Positions 1 through 14,817 of a stretch of DNA of 64,000 nt are shown here, piece by piece. The position numbers and the translations under genes are program-made. The notes under the pieces are model-generated. The model was not told the DNA's origin. It did not search any database and saw only the letters and a list, made by a program, of their open reading frames with translations. Positions within the stretch are counted from its first letter, which is position 1. Every line of letters starts with the position of its first letter. The DNA lies in contig VWZX01008611.1 of the NCBI GenBank assembly GCA_013399015.1, forward strand, positions 511,472-575,471, in the 5' to 3' direction. The stretch is from Galbula dea (taxonomy: Eukaryota > Chordata > Aves > Piciformes > Galbulidae).

Positions 1-3000
1 CATTGGACAAATTCCCTGAGTCCATTCCAAGAGAACATTATGGGGATCCCAAGGAGGGGGGAGGCATGCTTCAGTGGAGTTCCTGAGGTGTTTTGGGGAG
101 CAGGCTGGCCAAGCAGACAGAGGGGAGAGGTGGTGTTAAAGCACCAGCAGTTCAGTAAGCAGGGGCAATGTGGAGGAGAACCTCTCGTTATGTTCTTCAA
201 CACTCACAGGCTGCTGAAATCTAGTGGATGTATTGGTGTTCCAGCATACTTCATACTGCATTGGTGTGGTCCCAAAGGGATCTTTCCAGCAATGAATCCT
301 CTGGCCCACTGTACCCTTCTGTACTCCACTCTTTTCCAGCTTGTGGTCGGTAGGTGAGTTCTTGTATTCTGGAGATCCATGGCTAGTTAAAACAAGTTGC
401 CTAGCTGCATCACCGTGTATTAGTAATAGATCTGATACTCAAGGTCAGCCGTGTCCTCTGAGGTCAGAACTGATTTGGCCATAGTGTCTTACAAGGCAAG
501 GTTGATATTTCTTCCTGGACAGAGACTGGTAAAACTTGAGTTCTCCATTATTTTTTTCCTTGTATTATCCAGGCCTCCTCATGCTTTCCTTTCCTTAAAT
601 CTGGAATGGGTTTTAAACTTTGCAAAGTAAGTTTCTTCTGTTCTGGTGGGATTGCTTCAGATCCCATCAAGTTAGAAGTTAGACATTCCCAAAGAAGAGT
701 GAGAGAAGAAGAGGGGTTGTCACCTGTGTGTTATTTCACCTGCAGCTTCCCAGTGGTAGACCTGGCCATGGAGCTCCTGGTGTTTGCTGTTCTGCCTGGT
801 GTGACTTGTCTGCTGTGTCACTCTTGTGAGTCTGCAGTGTATTGTCTGTCAGGTTGACAGGTTACTTTGTGCTGTCATCCTGGCTTTGTACTTCTGGATA
901 CACTTTCCTGCAAACGTAGTGATTCCTTCATCTGTCTGGCTGATGGCTGGTTAGCCGTGAGGCTGTGTGCTTGCTGTCAGGGTTTTGATAGGGGTTTGCA
1001 GGTATGGCACTCCCCAAACTCTGATACTCATCAGCCTTGGAGCCTTCCTAAGAGGCACTTTATGTTGGTGCCTTGTGGACTTAAAGAGTATTCTTGTCTG
1101 TTAAAGAGTTTGTCACTGTCAGAACAGAAAGAAGTATTCCCTCATGGGGAAGTAAAAGGAATATAAAGCCCTTTATTACTACCCACACCTGTAAAATATC
1201 CATGGCTTTTTTCTTTCTTCAGTTCTTTTCTGTGGTGGAATGAAGGCACCTTGGGACCTTCAGGTTTTGCTTCCTTTTGTCTACTTTTCTTTGTATCTGT
1301 CCACCTGGATCTTGTATCCTGTTAATTAAATGTGATCCTCCTTGCAGTCATTTCAGTGGGTTTTAATCTAATCTGATGGGTCTTTGCACACTGTGTGACT
1401 TGATTCTGTGGGTAACATTTCCAAATCACCTGTGGACTTGTTAGTTTATCACCACAGTCAGTCCACCTGTTGAATTTCTGAGTGTAGTCCTGACAGGTGG
1501 TGTCAAAGGCTACATCTTTTACCCTGGAATGTAAGAAAAGGGTAAAATGTAAAAAGATAAATACTGTAAATTCACTGTCTCCAACTTCTTAAATTTACAG
1601 AGAGAGGTTGTCCACTGACATAAAAGGTCAAAGCTCCATGGTGTGGTTCCCATTTAGACCTAGCAAGGATGGGCCCCATGGCATGTAGACAGAGCACACT
1701 CCAAACATTGCTTTTGTCTCTTCAGAGAAAAGCCGGATGCTCAGCATGTCAGAGCATATTCGAGCTGGCTTCAATGGGTAAGAATAACAGTAAAGGTACA
1801 ACAACATAAGGCTCAGCAGCCTTGTGCAGCTGAAGCTCGTAGCTCTGCTTCTTCCCTGCTTGCTGTTTTCTATGCTGCCTTGGCTGGGGATCACTTCTTC
1901 CCTTTTGGGTAAGGAATGACTTGTCCCTTCCCTGCATGGCCTCAGCAGAATTACTACTTTTCTGTGTGTGAGCAAATGAGAGGAGAACCAAGCCTGTAAT
2001 GCTGGAAAGGAGAATTGCTTGAATTTGATCTCATGAATAAGTACTGAGGCCTAATTTCATACTATTTCTGGTGTTCAGATGGAGACAGCAGCATATTAGG
2101 GATTAACTAATAGTTTTGAAGCAAGATTGAAAATGCAGCGTTTGCAGTTGCTCAGTCATGACCTGAAGTGTGTAACTTCCCCAGTGATGGGACCAGGACC
2201 TCAGAGAGGAGACCTCACCAGGCTTTGTTCCTTTCTTTCTGATGCTGGCTGCTCTTGTCATCCAGGAAGAGCAGCTCTGGCTCTTGCTTTCCTTTAACAC
2301 AAATCAGTAGGAGGAAATTGTTATTAAGAGATGGTGTGCATTAAATGGTGACATACATTCCTGTTGAGTTACTGTGAAGCTGCCTTGTTTTATGGCTGAA
2401 CTGATGCATTTTAGGTGAAAATACCATTTGTGCCCTGGTAGTGGGAAAGGACTTGCAACAGATCTAGATCATTTGGTCAGAATCCTCAGTGATGGTAGGG
2501 AACACAAGGACAGGCTGGGCTGCAGTGTGGTCTGTGGAGGGTCAGGATGCATCTCACCAGCACACTGTCTGAAGGAACTCTGCCACCAGCCACGTGTCCC
2601 TCACTGCAGCAGTTCCTGATGCAGCTGTGTGGTTTAAGGGGAGGTGGGGAGCAGGTTGTCCTGTGCACAGACAGGAACTGGACTTGAGGATCCTCCTGGG
2701 ACATTCTATAATTCTGTTAGATTCAGTCACCCTAGTTGCAAAAAAAAAACCCCAAAATCAACCAACCAAAACAAAACCAAAAAACAGTAAAGCTCTTGAA
2801 AGCAAGTAGCAAGTTGTAGCCCTGCAGATGCTTCATGTAAGATCAGTTGTTACTGTGACACTAGAGGGGTTTGGTGTTCAACTCTGCAAAAAATCTACTG
2901 GATTGTTTATAGATAGACAAATAGGTATATATAAAAAAAAGACAGAGCTCATGAACATCTCTCTTTTGCATATAGTTGCAATGAAGTGTGAACCACTTGT

Positions 3001-6000
3001 TCCTGTGCCCTAGGCTGCACATCTGCATGAACTGCAGTGCTACTGTAAATATTTCCCAGTGTGGGCAGGTAGATGCTATCAGAAAAACCAGGACAGATTC
3101 TTAAGTTGCCAATATTGTCACAAAGTCTCCCTGCAGAATGAAGTTGTTTGACAAAGTGTTTCCCTGGTGATTTGGCTGCAGATGAAAATGTCTTCAGCAA
3201 TAAAATTCTGTGCTCGGGTCTCAGCTCTCTGTGCTCATCAATCAGCAAATGACATATCAAGGATCTTCCTTGCAGGATGAGTTAATATGGTGGGGGAAAT
3301 ATGAGAGACATTGACAATCCTTTGAGTTTCTATGCATAGGGGTTTTTTATTTCCACTCCTAAATACATATTTTTAAAGTAAAAATATGTGCACTTTGTTG
3401 CCTGCAGCTTCCTTTAGTAATTAGTAGTGTAAAACTATTTGTTCTGTACACAGATTTTCCTGCCTGGAGATAATGCCTGCTCTGCTCTCAGAAAATCACT
3501 GTCAGTCCTAGGAAAGTGAGAGCTGGGGGAAGGGGATAGAGACATAGAGCAGGAGAGACACCACGCTTGGTGACAGCATCTCTCCCCTCAGTGCACTGTC
3601 CTTTGTGCCTTCATGGATTAATGTCTTGCTAGTAAGTGGCATTTTGTAAAATTTGTGTGTGTGGCTCTATGTCTTGTAAACAGTTTTACTGGGGTTAGTC
3701 ATCTTCTGTATCTGCTAATAATTTCAGAAGGTGTCATTAATGCTTTAGAAAGTTCAATTACATGGCTGCAAACGAATAAATCACCTTGCAGTTTAATTAC
3801 CTCTAATATAACAGCAGCAAATATCTTCTGGGAGCTGCCTCCTGTGTTACTAAATGACTGTCTATGATGAAGCTCCTTTCCTTAAAGAATGCTCTCTTAA
3901 GGAGATCATTTCACAGTGGTTTGTGCAACATCTGTTGCTGCCACTACTAAATCTTATAAAGGAATTTCAGATATGACAGATGTCAGTAATAACTTTCATG
4001 TCATGCCTGCTTTTTAAGGGGGGAAGAAAATGGAATTATTGCAATGAAATGGAAATGTTTCATATGAAATCCTTTTTAAATACTTTTAAATATTTTTGAA
4101 GAATGATATGGGATCCAGGGAGATGCCTTAAAACACATGACAGCAGATCCCCTCTGTGGAGTGTGCCCATCTCTCAGGAAAACACTGAGAAGATTCATTC
4201 CTTTTCCTTCTTAAATGTCTCAAAACAGTCACTCCTGTTCAGATCCAACCACCTGAGAGGCAAAAAGGGAGCACAGATGGAAAGATGAGTATCCTATATT
4301 AAAAAAAACAAGAAGTGATAAAATGATGAGAAACAGGGGAAAAGGAAGGAAGGAGGGAGCTGATGAGCTGGAAAGGGAAGAGAAATGGGAAGAGCCAAGA
4401 TTCTCGACAGGGAAGATAAATGAGGAGAATCAGCTGATTAGGCAAAGGGAAGAGGTAGGGAGGAAGTGCAGCAATAGCAGAAAAATGGATAATTTAGTAA
4501 AAGCAGAAATCAAGGGCACCAAATACTCAAAGGGTAGGATACAGGAGGATATTGGCTGCCTTTTTCCCCAGGTAGGAGGGAGGGGTGGTGGACAAGTGTC
4601 AAAGGCACAAGCAACTTGTATTTTCTTGCTCCTTTTAGGACTCTGGTGTTCTTTGGGTGGTTTTGGTTGAACATGTTCTCTTTGGGTTGACCATGTTCCC
4701 TTCAGTACCACTGCATTGCTAAACTCTGGGACTACTTGAGGTTATTTGATTTGTCTTATTTTGGGATCATAGCTTTGAAAGGATGCTGAGCAATTTTGGA
4801 TTGTCTCTTTTCCTTGTGCTTCTAGGAAAGTGCCAGTTTCAGTGCATGCTCTCCCCTCTTAGTGCAGTTACTGGCCAGCACTGACTGGAGAGCTGAGGTG
4901 TGAGGGGTGCACAGTGTGCTGGGGCTGGTGCTGGGTGACCTCGACCTGTCCATGGGGTAGTGGGGCTGGTTCCAGAAGAGGCATAGAGCTCCCAGGGTGA
5001 AGCTGACCGAGACGCATGAGTGTACGCAGGGAAAAAGAAACAAGTTCTGGCCCTTGGCTGTCCTGTGTCCTACCCTTTTGTTTGCCATCTAGCCATGGTT
5101 AGCCAGCACAAGAGGGGGAAGAGTAAGGCTTCCTGGCTGGTGAAACCTCAGAACATGTTCGTTCTCCAGAGGAGAGTGGGTCAGGGAGCGTGCCCTGCCC
5201 TTTTCACGGGCAATTTCCTGACAGCAGTGGTTGTTGTGTTGTTAACACTTCACAGGGTAATGGGTAGGTTGCTAACTAATGGCTGTTTTCAGCCCCTAAC
5301 TTGTATGCCATAACAATAAGAATACATTCTATTTCAAAGGGTGCTTTTTTAAGGGGGTAAAAAAAAGGGTTGTTGGTTGTGGTTTTTTTCTGAATTCAGA
5401 AGGTGGGAGTTAGGCAGCACTTAATGCATTGAATGCAGGGAGAGAAAATTTGAGCATAAGGTACAGAGACATGTAGGTTGGGTTTGGATGAACACATTTG
5501 TGTGTGGAAAATTATATACTGCCTCAACGAAAATGACTTCTTCCTTCTGAAAGAAAATGTTGTTTTCTCCCATGTATTGAAAGAAGTCACAGATCTCCCA
5601 TTGTGGATTTTATCCCCATCCATGTCAACAGCAGTACTGCTGAACTAATTATTGTAAAAAATATGGAAAACACCTTAAAAAAAAGTGTCTTTATTCCTTT
5701 AAACTGTTTTTAATTTATGTGCTGACTATTTTATCTTGAAGCTGTGAACCCTTGGCCTCTTCTTCTTTGTTCTGGCAGAATTAAAACATACACAAGTCTT
5801 TTCCAATCCTTACTAAAAATGATTTCAAACTAGAGAAACCTCAGGCTGTGAGAATATCTGATCTGAAGTTGCCAGTACTGAAATAATATTTCAGGAGTAT
5901 AGTAAAAAAAAAAAAAAAGTCAGAACAGAATCCAGTTAAATGAAATGTTGTTATTTCTCCCAGGCCAGGATTAATGTAAATACAGACTGGATGTAAGGTA

Positions 6001-9000
6001 AGGAGTAATAGGACAGTCACAGCCCAGTTAAACAAAACAGCAAGTAAGGAAGATGTGTGCTGGAGCAAACCCAGATTCAAGTCAAGCCCTGCTAGGTTGT
6101 CCTTGCCTCACTCTTGTGGCTATCTACAGCTTTTAAAAGGGAAAGCTGCTGGCAAAACCCAGGGTTTTTAAGAGCAGGTATTGAGTCTGCCTCCAGTCTG
6201 CTTACAGACACTCGCCCACTCTGCCCTGTGCTGGGTTTGGTCATGGCTCTGTCACCAGTCCGTACTGGGACTGTGTTTAGGGCAGCCACAGGTTTGCCAC
6301 AGAAGGCAGTGGAACTCTCAGAGATGTGGGGATATCAGCAGGGAGTAACACTTGGGGTTTAGAAACCTTGTACGGGGAAAAGAGGCAATTGTCAAACCAG
6401 CTTAGCTGGAAGAGTGCTGAGTGAGTCAGGTGGTGCTGTGTGCAGGGTGATGGGCATTGCCACAGCAATGTGACAGAGGTGCCCTGAGGAGAGTGTCTCC
6501 TGGGGCTTCAGGAGTGCTAACCTAGCACAGTGTCTGCCAGAGCCTGCTGGGGAGAGGCAGTGAGGTGGTGTGGGAGCACCGAGGTCACCCAGCCTCTGCT
6601 CAGATGGGTTGGGAGGTGGTGGGAGTACACTCCTCTTGTGTGCCCATATGCAGGTTATTCCCAAGTTATCTGGTGCTGGCACATTTCCTGGCAGGGTAAT
6701 TGCTTCTGCTTCCTCTCCTGTACCTGAAAATACTGAGTTTAATTCTAACAGTGACTGCTATGGAGATAATACCCAGGTCCTCTGTGCCCTGAGAGCACCA
6801 CTCTGCTGTCCCAGAGCCTGCACAGGCTCTCCCATGCTGGCTGCCTACCTTTCCTGGCAAATCAGACATACTCTGAAGAGTAGCCTTGGGCTGACCTTTT
6901 CCTTGTGTTTCAGCAGTAGTTTTGTACTCTCTGTAGTGTTTTCTTTTCCTCTTGGTTCAGGCAAAATGCAGTTGACATCTGTGGTTGGTTTGTGTTCAGG
7001 GAAGAGACTAGGAAGGTGAGTTACCTGCACAAGTCTCTTCACTGGGGTCCTGCATCTCTGCTGTTAGGATGTAACAGGGATCTTCAAAGCCAGATGCTGA
7101 GTGATACTTGCAGGCAGCTCACTGAACCTGGTGCTTATCCCTCAGGACTGAGGTCCAAGCCACTCTCTTCATGGAGCTGCAAATTTCTCACTGTTGTGTT
7201 TGGAGCCAGATGACTTCGCTCTTGGAGCTGTGTTCTGTCTATACTTCACACGAAGTCACTGTCCAGGATTTAAACTAAAAACCTCATTTTTGCTTAAGTA
7301 AGAATTATTGTCCTTTACTAAATACTTGAAGCCCATCAAGTGTGTACGGTACTAAAGATGTCGAGTGAATGAATCATGGGCAGGAGGAGAGTCAGGACAG
7401 AGTTTGTCTCCATAGCATGGAATGAGAATCTGGACAAGGCTGAGAACTGCTCAAGATCTATGACCACTCTAATACAAAGTAAATAGCATTTTTAAAATTA
7501 ATGCCCTTGGTATTGGCTATGTTAATACTTCCCTTTTGCAACATTTATTTTCTCATTAACGGAGCTAATGTGACTGAGAGACGAATGTGAAGAGGTGACA
7601 GGCACGGGGGAAGGGTCTGCTGCAGCCTGTGCTCGTGCTTAGCCTTGAATTAATGGCCCTGGAGAGCACAGACTTGCACAGCATTTGGGGGTTGGGCCTC
7701 TTACATCAGTGAATGACCCCTCCATGTTCTTCTGCTCTATCCCATAAGAGCTCCCTGAATTCGCAGTCTTGAACACTCAGCTGTTCTTTCCTTCTCTCCA
7801 AGCTCCCTTTCTTCACCACAGGCGAGTTGCCTGTGGGTTTTGTGCAGTTTGCTGGTGCCATCCTCTTTCTCCCATGCCAAAGTCAGCTGCTTTTCCATGA
7901 ATGGAGCTTTGTGTGTCTCTGTCCTCATAGCTCTTCCTTCCTCTCTTCCACCCTTTCCCTAGCTCTTACTCTCTCCCTGTCCCTAAGGCAATTGGTTCTG
8001 AGTGCCAGCATTTCTAAACTGTACAGGGAGCAAGTGCTGCAAGGACATAGGAGGGAAGGGGAGATCCTTAATGCTGGCAAAGAAGATGGCAGCTATCCAC
8101 TTGTCTTTTTGGTCTACTACCCCCAGGTTTGGATGGCTGAAGCAGTTCCCTCTGCTAACTAACTGCAAGGGGTCACAAACCCTATGGATTACATGTACCT
8201 TCCCCCTTTCATTTTCTTGTTTTCACCAAAATCAACATGACGTTGCCCATTTCCTGAAATGCTGGAAGTCATCAAATAGTCCAGCATCCTGAAATTATCT
8301 TGTTACAGATAAGACTCACAGAGAAATGCCACTGGGCTACTGGCCAGGGTATCCAGAGATGAAAACTACCCTGGTGTGCTCTTTGGTCAGCGGTCCCTCA
8401 GCACGGTTGTTTTCTCCAGGCTATGCTGAATCTCTGCCAGTTTTCTTACCAAGCTGTTCTATAGACTGAGGGGGAGATCCTGACTGAGCCTTGCTCCGTG
8501 GGTCTCCCTTCCCCTGTGCCAGTTCCTCACCACTTCTTTGTGTCATCTTTGGGTGGGCTTGTGAGGTTTAAGTGACAGCGACGTTCTCTGCACAACATGT
8601 ATGCATGTCCCTCAGCGTAGTTAGACCTTCTGATTTATACCAGATAATTTGTTTTGGAGGGGTTTAATAACAAAAATGGATTGATCTGTTTTCTTTCCTT
8701 TTTCCTCTGGCTAGGGTTCCCCATGCCTCCATGGGAACCTAAACCTGGAACCTCCATCCCACTACACCGGGTAACCGAACAGCTCCGTAGTCATGTTAAC
8801 TTGCTGACCTGACAGAAGATGTGCACCCTGAAAATAAACATGTTGTAGAGCACTGTAAATGCAGTGCTGGGAAGTGGCCTGAGCAACCTGTACCGTCAGT
8901 ACTGGAGGTCAGTGTACCTTTGGCTTTGGTTGCTGGGTTTTGGTTAGGTTTATTTTGAATTTGCAGTGTGGTTTCTTTGGGTTTGGGGAGGGACTTTTGC

Positions 9001-12000
9001 TTTGTTGGGTCTTTTTATGAAGGGCTATATTTGTTTTTTATTAGACAGGAAACTAATTAAAGGGAAAGTTTCTTGAACAGAAACATTTTGGGTTTTGTTT
9101 CTTTTCATTTTCAGTGTAAAGTATCTCAGATATTTTAGTTGATAACTTGACATAGAGGATAAGAAAATGCTTGAGTATAGTAGTGTTTAGTTTTTGAATA
9201 AAGTATTTGTCTTTAGTACAGAAATAGGTTATGTGTATTTCAGTTTGCAGCTCAGTCTTGATCCAGTTTACGTGCTGTGATAAGAACTGCAGCCCCCTGA
9301 AGTCCCACAGAGATTCATGGAGAGCAGTTGTTCACCTTAGCATCATTTCTCAAAGATAAATTATGCAGCAGTAAAGACAAGTTCATAAACTTTATTGTAT
9401 TGCTTTGGTAGCAGTGCTTTAGGTACTCCCAGGAGGGCAAATTCAACACTAAGACCTTCCCCAAGGTTTATGAAACTGTCTTAGAAGCTACCACTGTTGG
9501 GTTTTTTTTCCTTTTTAGGGTATTTTTCTAAGCTCAGTAGTGGGAGGGGGAAGGAAGAGGATGGCCTCTTTTTGTGATCTTTGGTTAATCTTTCTGACTT
9601 CCTACTTACACTAGCATGTAAAAGAATCATACTTTAAGAAATTATACTCTTTATACTTGATTGACTCAAACATGTGGTTTTTTATAGGCTTGCCATTTTT
9701 CTTCAATAGCATGCATCTTTGTCATAGTTTAAAAACTATCTAGAAATAGTACAGTTACAGTTCTGCTTAAAATTATGTGCAGCTATGAGCAATATGTACT
9801 ATCCACATTTTCCATATGTTGAGACAATGTTCTAGTTTTATGTACAGAGCCAAAAAAATGATCAGTGATAAACAGGCAGTTGAGTAAAACCTGTATCTTT
9901 ATTGACCACTGAAAAAAATCTGGATCCAAGTACTTTGTGTTCAGAATCATTTCAGACAAAATGTGCTTCCTACCTGTAGGTGGTAACCCCGAAACAGTTG
10001 ACCTTTCTGTCCTTTGCAAACCACACCAGCAATGCACTATTGGCACCAGAGGATTTCTGGCTGTTTGCTTTTAATTGATGCATGGGGTTTTTTCTTAGGA
10101 ATTTCACAAGACCTGTGAGCAGAAATCTTTTTTTTCCTGGGTTTCATTTTATGAAGGAGTCAGGGTGTTGAGCTGTTGCTGTTCTAGCTGATGCTGCAGT
10201 CTCTTTGGAGATGCTGCTCCAACTGCAGGTTACACGACTGAAAGACTTAAAGAAAGATAAAAGGGAGAGTTTATGTCCTGGCTGCATGTGCAGGTATATC
10301 TTTTACAGAGTAATAGCTGCTGTTCTGTAAAATCCAAGGCACAGAATTGTTTTGTGACAGTGTCTCTGGGTGTCTGTGTCCTAGGGAGCTGCCTAGCTGC
10401 GTCATGGGAAATACAGGTTTGTCACTGTGAAGGTTTTAGGGGGAGGGAACAAACAAAAGCTCCCAGTAAAAAAGCAGTAAAAATCTCCTTTTGACAGTGA
10501 AGCATAGCCAGGCAGAGAGCTGATAGCTAGCCTTTGAGTCAGATTTTAACTCCCACTGCCTTTAGCTGAGACCTAACAGGTGAGCATCAGGAATTCAAGC
10601 GCGATCTTGAGAATGCAAGCACAGTTGTTGGGAAAGGAAGCAGCTCTTCCCCCTGTATCAGAGCAGCTGATCCCTGGGGATCTTGAACCTTGTGAATCCC
10701 TTTTCTGACTCTTGTTTTCTGGAGTGTGTACTAATCAAGTGGGTAAGCTGTCTGGAAACAGCATTAGAAAGCAGCCTGTCCATGGTTCAACTGGGGATGC
10801 ATCTATTCTGTATCTCAGCATGTGCTCTGAAAGCATCTGTCTGTCACCTTAGAGCCCTGAGCTGGTGGTAGCTGGGTGCTTCAGAGACAGAACAGCACCC
10901 CCTCACCAGTGGGTGCTAGAAAATGTTACCTGAGATGAGACTGAGGGAAGCAAGCCGTGCCCTCTCTATGGCCTCACTTTGGCACCAAGCAGCTTTCTGA
11001 CTTGCAGGAGCTCAAGCGTTTAATCTCCATGAGCTCCTCTTCACTGCTGCTGCTCATTTTATTTGTCAGTGAGAAGGAGAAGGCAGCCAAAAACACAGCA
11101 CCAAATTCTCCAGGGCCTGAGTATCTGCATGCAACTGATGTGTCTAGGCAAAGTTGGTATTTATAAGGGCTCTGGGGCGGTAAAGAAATGAGGCATCCTC
11201 TGTGAGGGAGAAGATGTTTTAGGCCTTAAAGGAGGATTGATTTGTGGTTATTATTGCTACCTTTGATCTGCCAAGAGGGATCTGAAACCAGTCCACCAGA
11301 GCAGCACAAGTCTGATAGATAGTGCCAGATGGAGATGCCAGAATAGGTTACTCCTGCTGTCTGTGATGCTACCTTACTGTGAAGTGATAAAACAGGTAGT
11401 ACAAAGCTAAGTAAGGAAGGGTTAGGAGGGTGTGCACTGCTGGAATGCTGCTGGCTGTGTGGAGTGACTGCCCCTTATTAAAGCCACTGCAGGATCAATT
11501 AGCCATTCTCAGCATCCTCCTAACCCAAGGCGAGGCTGAGGGACCTGACTGCACACAGCAGCTCGCTGGGGTGCAGAATGGAATATCACTGGGTACTTCC
11601 ATGCTAAATTGAGGGAGTGGAAAATGCAGACTCCCTCTTTTTTCATAATCCCATAAGCACACATGGCCATAGAAGTGAAAAATGGTGTTTTGTGTAAGGA
11701 CTTTTATCTACTGTGAGTTCATACCCCACCTATGAAGCATATAAAAAATTAATCTCCTTTTAAAATGTTGTGCTGTAAGTGAATATGGTCTAGCTGCTGA
11801 GATGTTGGTGGGATTTGACCACTTCTGGTTTTGTTTCACTTAGAAATAAGAGTAATTTGGGGCTTACTACAGCTACTAGTTCACTATAGAGCTTATGGTT
11901 GTATGAGTCAGCAAGCTGATTGTGTAAGAAGAGCTTTATATAAATGTTGGATCAATTGGCAGCCAGTTGTCAATAAATGTATCTCCTAGACACTGTGCCA

Positions 12001-14817
12001 TTGACAGGCTAATTAAGTGCTTTCTCAGTGACAGAGAGCTGTTGACAAATCTTTTGCCACTTTGCTTTTCCCACTCCTGCACTTCTTGGAAGTCCCCTTT
12101 GTGCTGCAGGCTTGGGGGATACTGGGATGATGTCATAAGTAAGGGGGTGCCTGTTTGCTACCCTGTTTGCATAGGCTGGGATTTGGCAAACACATTAGTA
12201 GCCTGGGTGTTGAGGAACCAGAAAGCAAGGACAGCAGTCCAAGGACCAAGTCCAAGTAGTCCATTTCTCTCTCTGCAATGTATTTTCCAACATGTTTCTA
12301 AGAGGATGCAGAGTGGATGTCCTGCAGTTTATCCTCTGAGACTGCAGCTTGGGATTTGGCTCCCTGTTGTTGTGCTCTTTCTGCCTTCATTGCTGCCCTG
12401 GCAGTTGGGCTGACTTAGCACAAGAGCTTGCAACTCCTCTTGCCCAGAAGGAGGTGGAACCACTGGTTTATTTTTCATCACTCCTGGGGGCTCCCATGGG
12501 GAGCCTTTTGCAAATGTCTGATGGTGGAGTAAATTAGTTCTTGGCCTTTGAAGTCACAGTTCCCTATTCGTTCCTCCAACTCCTGAGCGTACGTAAGCAC
12601 CAACTATTTGGGGAGAGTGCTGCCTACCTATGGCAAAAAGATGTTCAGCAAAGCCAGATCATCTCTGTATGTATAATCCCACCTTCCTTGTACAGGAACT
12701 ATTTTTGTTAATGCCTGCATTAAGAAGCTTACAGAGTGACTCACTGGCCCTGTCTATTACTAGCACTTGATGAGTAGAGGTTATTTTCACTCCAGTGTTT
12801 GTAGCCAGCCTAGGTGCTGTTGGCATGTTGCTTTGTGGTTTGGGGCTTGTGAGCTGTGCTGCAAGTGCAGTTTGGCTTCTTGCTTGCATGGATGATAATG
12901 GCCATGTGTAGATGATTTAAGTAACAGAGAATGTGCTGTGTGATTGACATTGTAAAGCCATGCTTGGTTTTGCAGAGTTTCCAAGATATGCCTCAGTTGC
13001 TAAGACTAATTACAACACCAATTATTCTGGAACCTCTACTGTAATTCTGAAGTAGTATAGAGGTCTTTGCACATCCCCACTCGCTCTGTTCTGGCCAGAG
13101 CTAAAAGAAGAAATTTAGGTGATCTCCAAGGAGACTGTGACAAGACCTGTCTCATGGGATAGCCCGTGCTGCCTGGTGTGGGCTAGTGGATTTCCACTTG
13201 TCAGGAATAGATTGCATTGCATTAGAGGCTGAACCTTGCACTCTGCAAAATCAGAAGCGAAACTTGTATTGATTTTGTTGAAATCAAAATCAGGCTGAGG
13301 CTATGTTGCCATTTCATCTTGATGGACATCAGAGGAGCAGAAAGACTTTCCAAGGGCTCTATGTTCTTCACTCTAGGCCGTGAAAGACACTGAGAGCAAC
13401 TTGGGAAGTCGTGTGGGTTAGATGACATCAGAGCTTACTGATGCCAGTGTAACTGCTGTGTCCCAAAGGGGTGATCAGCTTCTTACTCTGCAAGAGAGGG
13501 AAGGAAGCCAAAGTAAAAATCTGCAATGGAGCAGGGACAAGGATTCACACAGCAACTGAGACTTCTTGTCCCACCCAGCTCATCCAGCACCACAGAACAC
13601 AAATCTAGGAAAAACTCTGCTGTCAGAAAAACAAGAGTCTTATCACAGTTTGTTTCTGGTAGACCAGAGGGAGCCTAACCCTTTGCTCCAGGTGTTAGGG
13701 GCGTGAAAAAATGTGAGGTGATTTTCCTGTTGTTTCAGAACCGCCTCCAACTTGCAGGCAAGTTTGTTTTACAGAACAGAGCTTTAAGAAGGAGGACAAG
13801 CTGAAACAGAAATGGTAAATATTCAAACAAATCTTAGTGTCTTGTGTTTCCTCAGGAGCTGGTTCAGTTTGCTGATTGCTCAGTTTCAGTGTGGTCTGAG
13901 TAATGAAGAGCTGACTAGTGAGCCTAGTTCAGTGTAATTCCCTGAGTACTCCTGAAGCAGAACAAACCCAGGAAGACTATAATGAAAAATAATGGAGAGG
14001 TAGCTGGGGGTTTAACTTATGATCTCTGCTCATTACTGTAAGCGACATTTTCATTGCAGTGTTACCATAAAGATTATTGGCTGCCACATAGCAGAGGTCC
14101 CTCCTGAAAAGGTTCTGGAACAGCTCTGTTGGCACAGGGAAAGCCATGGAAAAACGACCAAGATTTGTTTAAAACCCAGTAATTGTTTGCCAAATATTAG
14201 AGATGTGCTGACATGTTCATCCTGGCTGGAAAATGGGGTGAAGAGCCTGAATCATTTTATTACGTGCTATCTGTGTGACCATCTTTGGTCTTCCACAGTA
14301 GATGTGTGTAACTGGAAAACCCTTGTATAGACATTGTTTGCTTCCATAATGAAGTACTGGATTTCTGGCTTTCAAAATTCCATCATTTTAACAAGAATGG
14401 TGACAGAGTTTGAAACTGGCTTTTAATCTCCTTGCTCCTTTGCATGTCTGTGGACCTCTCTGAGCACAACTCAGTGTCTGTAAGGTTGACATCACTGGCA
14501 TATTTGTGCCAATGTTGGCCAGGGTATAATTTGTATTTGGGTCCTAAATATAGCCCTGGAAAGAGATTCCATGAGGAAGATGGCAAAATTCAGCATTTGC
14601 ATTGACCTGTTATGCACATTCAAATATTAAATCCAGGAAGGTTTCCCTGGAACAGCCTTTCTGGAATGTATATCCAACATGAGTCAAAGAAACTCAGGTG
14701 TCTGGGTGAAATTGGGTTGTCTGTGATGTGTAGAGGCTCTGCCTGTCAGTATTTCCCCAGAGTCCCTTCTATACTTTTTATTGGTACACTTTGTCTAGTT
14801 ACTGGAAATGTACCTGC
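1..14817 (+). other. RSU1: Intron of RSU1 (last intron, left part)
   Basis: This stretch lies upstream of the RSU1 terminal exon at 24348 and must be transcribed with it if that exon belongs to a normal gene. I looked for the preceding RSU1 exon, which should encode a residue run like NNPWVTPIADQF followed by HVFEYIRSETYKY and a donor site, and did not see it. The open frames here are short (under 150 codons), overlap on both strands and show no family motif, so I treat them as chance. Visible non-coding content is homopolymer A near 2741 and 5905, a purine-rich tract at 4320-4480 and a possible decayed CR1 3' end near 2690-2735. Assignment as intron is inference from gene structure. Confidence 0.75.

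Noticed and set aside
2690..2735. Possible decayed CR1 3' end ('gacattctataattctg')
   Set aside because: Only about 40 bases resemble the terminus and the body is not recognisable.
4323..4670. 115-codon Lys/Glu/Arg-rich frame
   Set aside because: It comes from a purine-rich low-complexity tract, not a gene.
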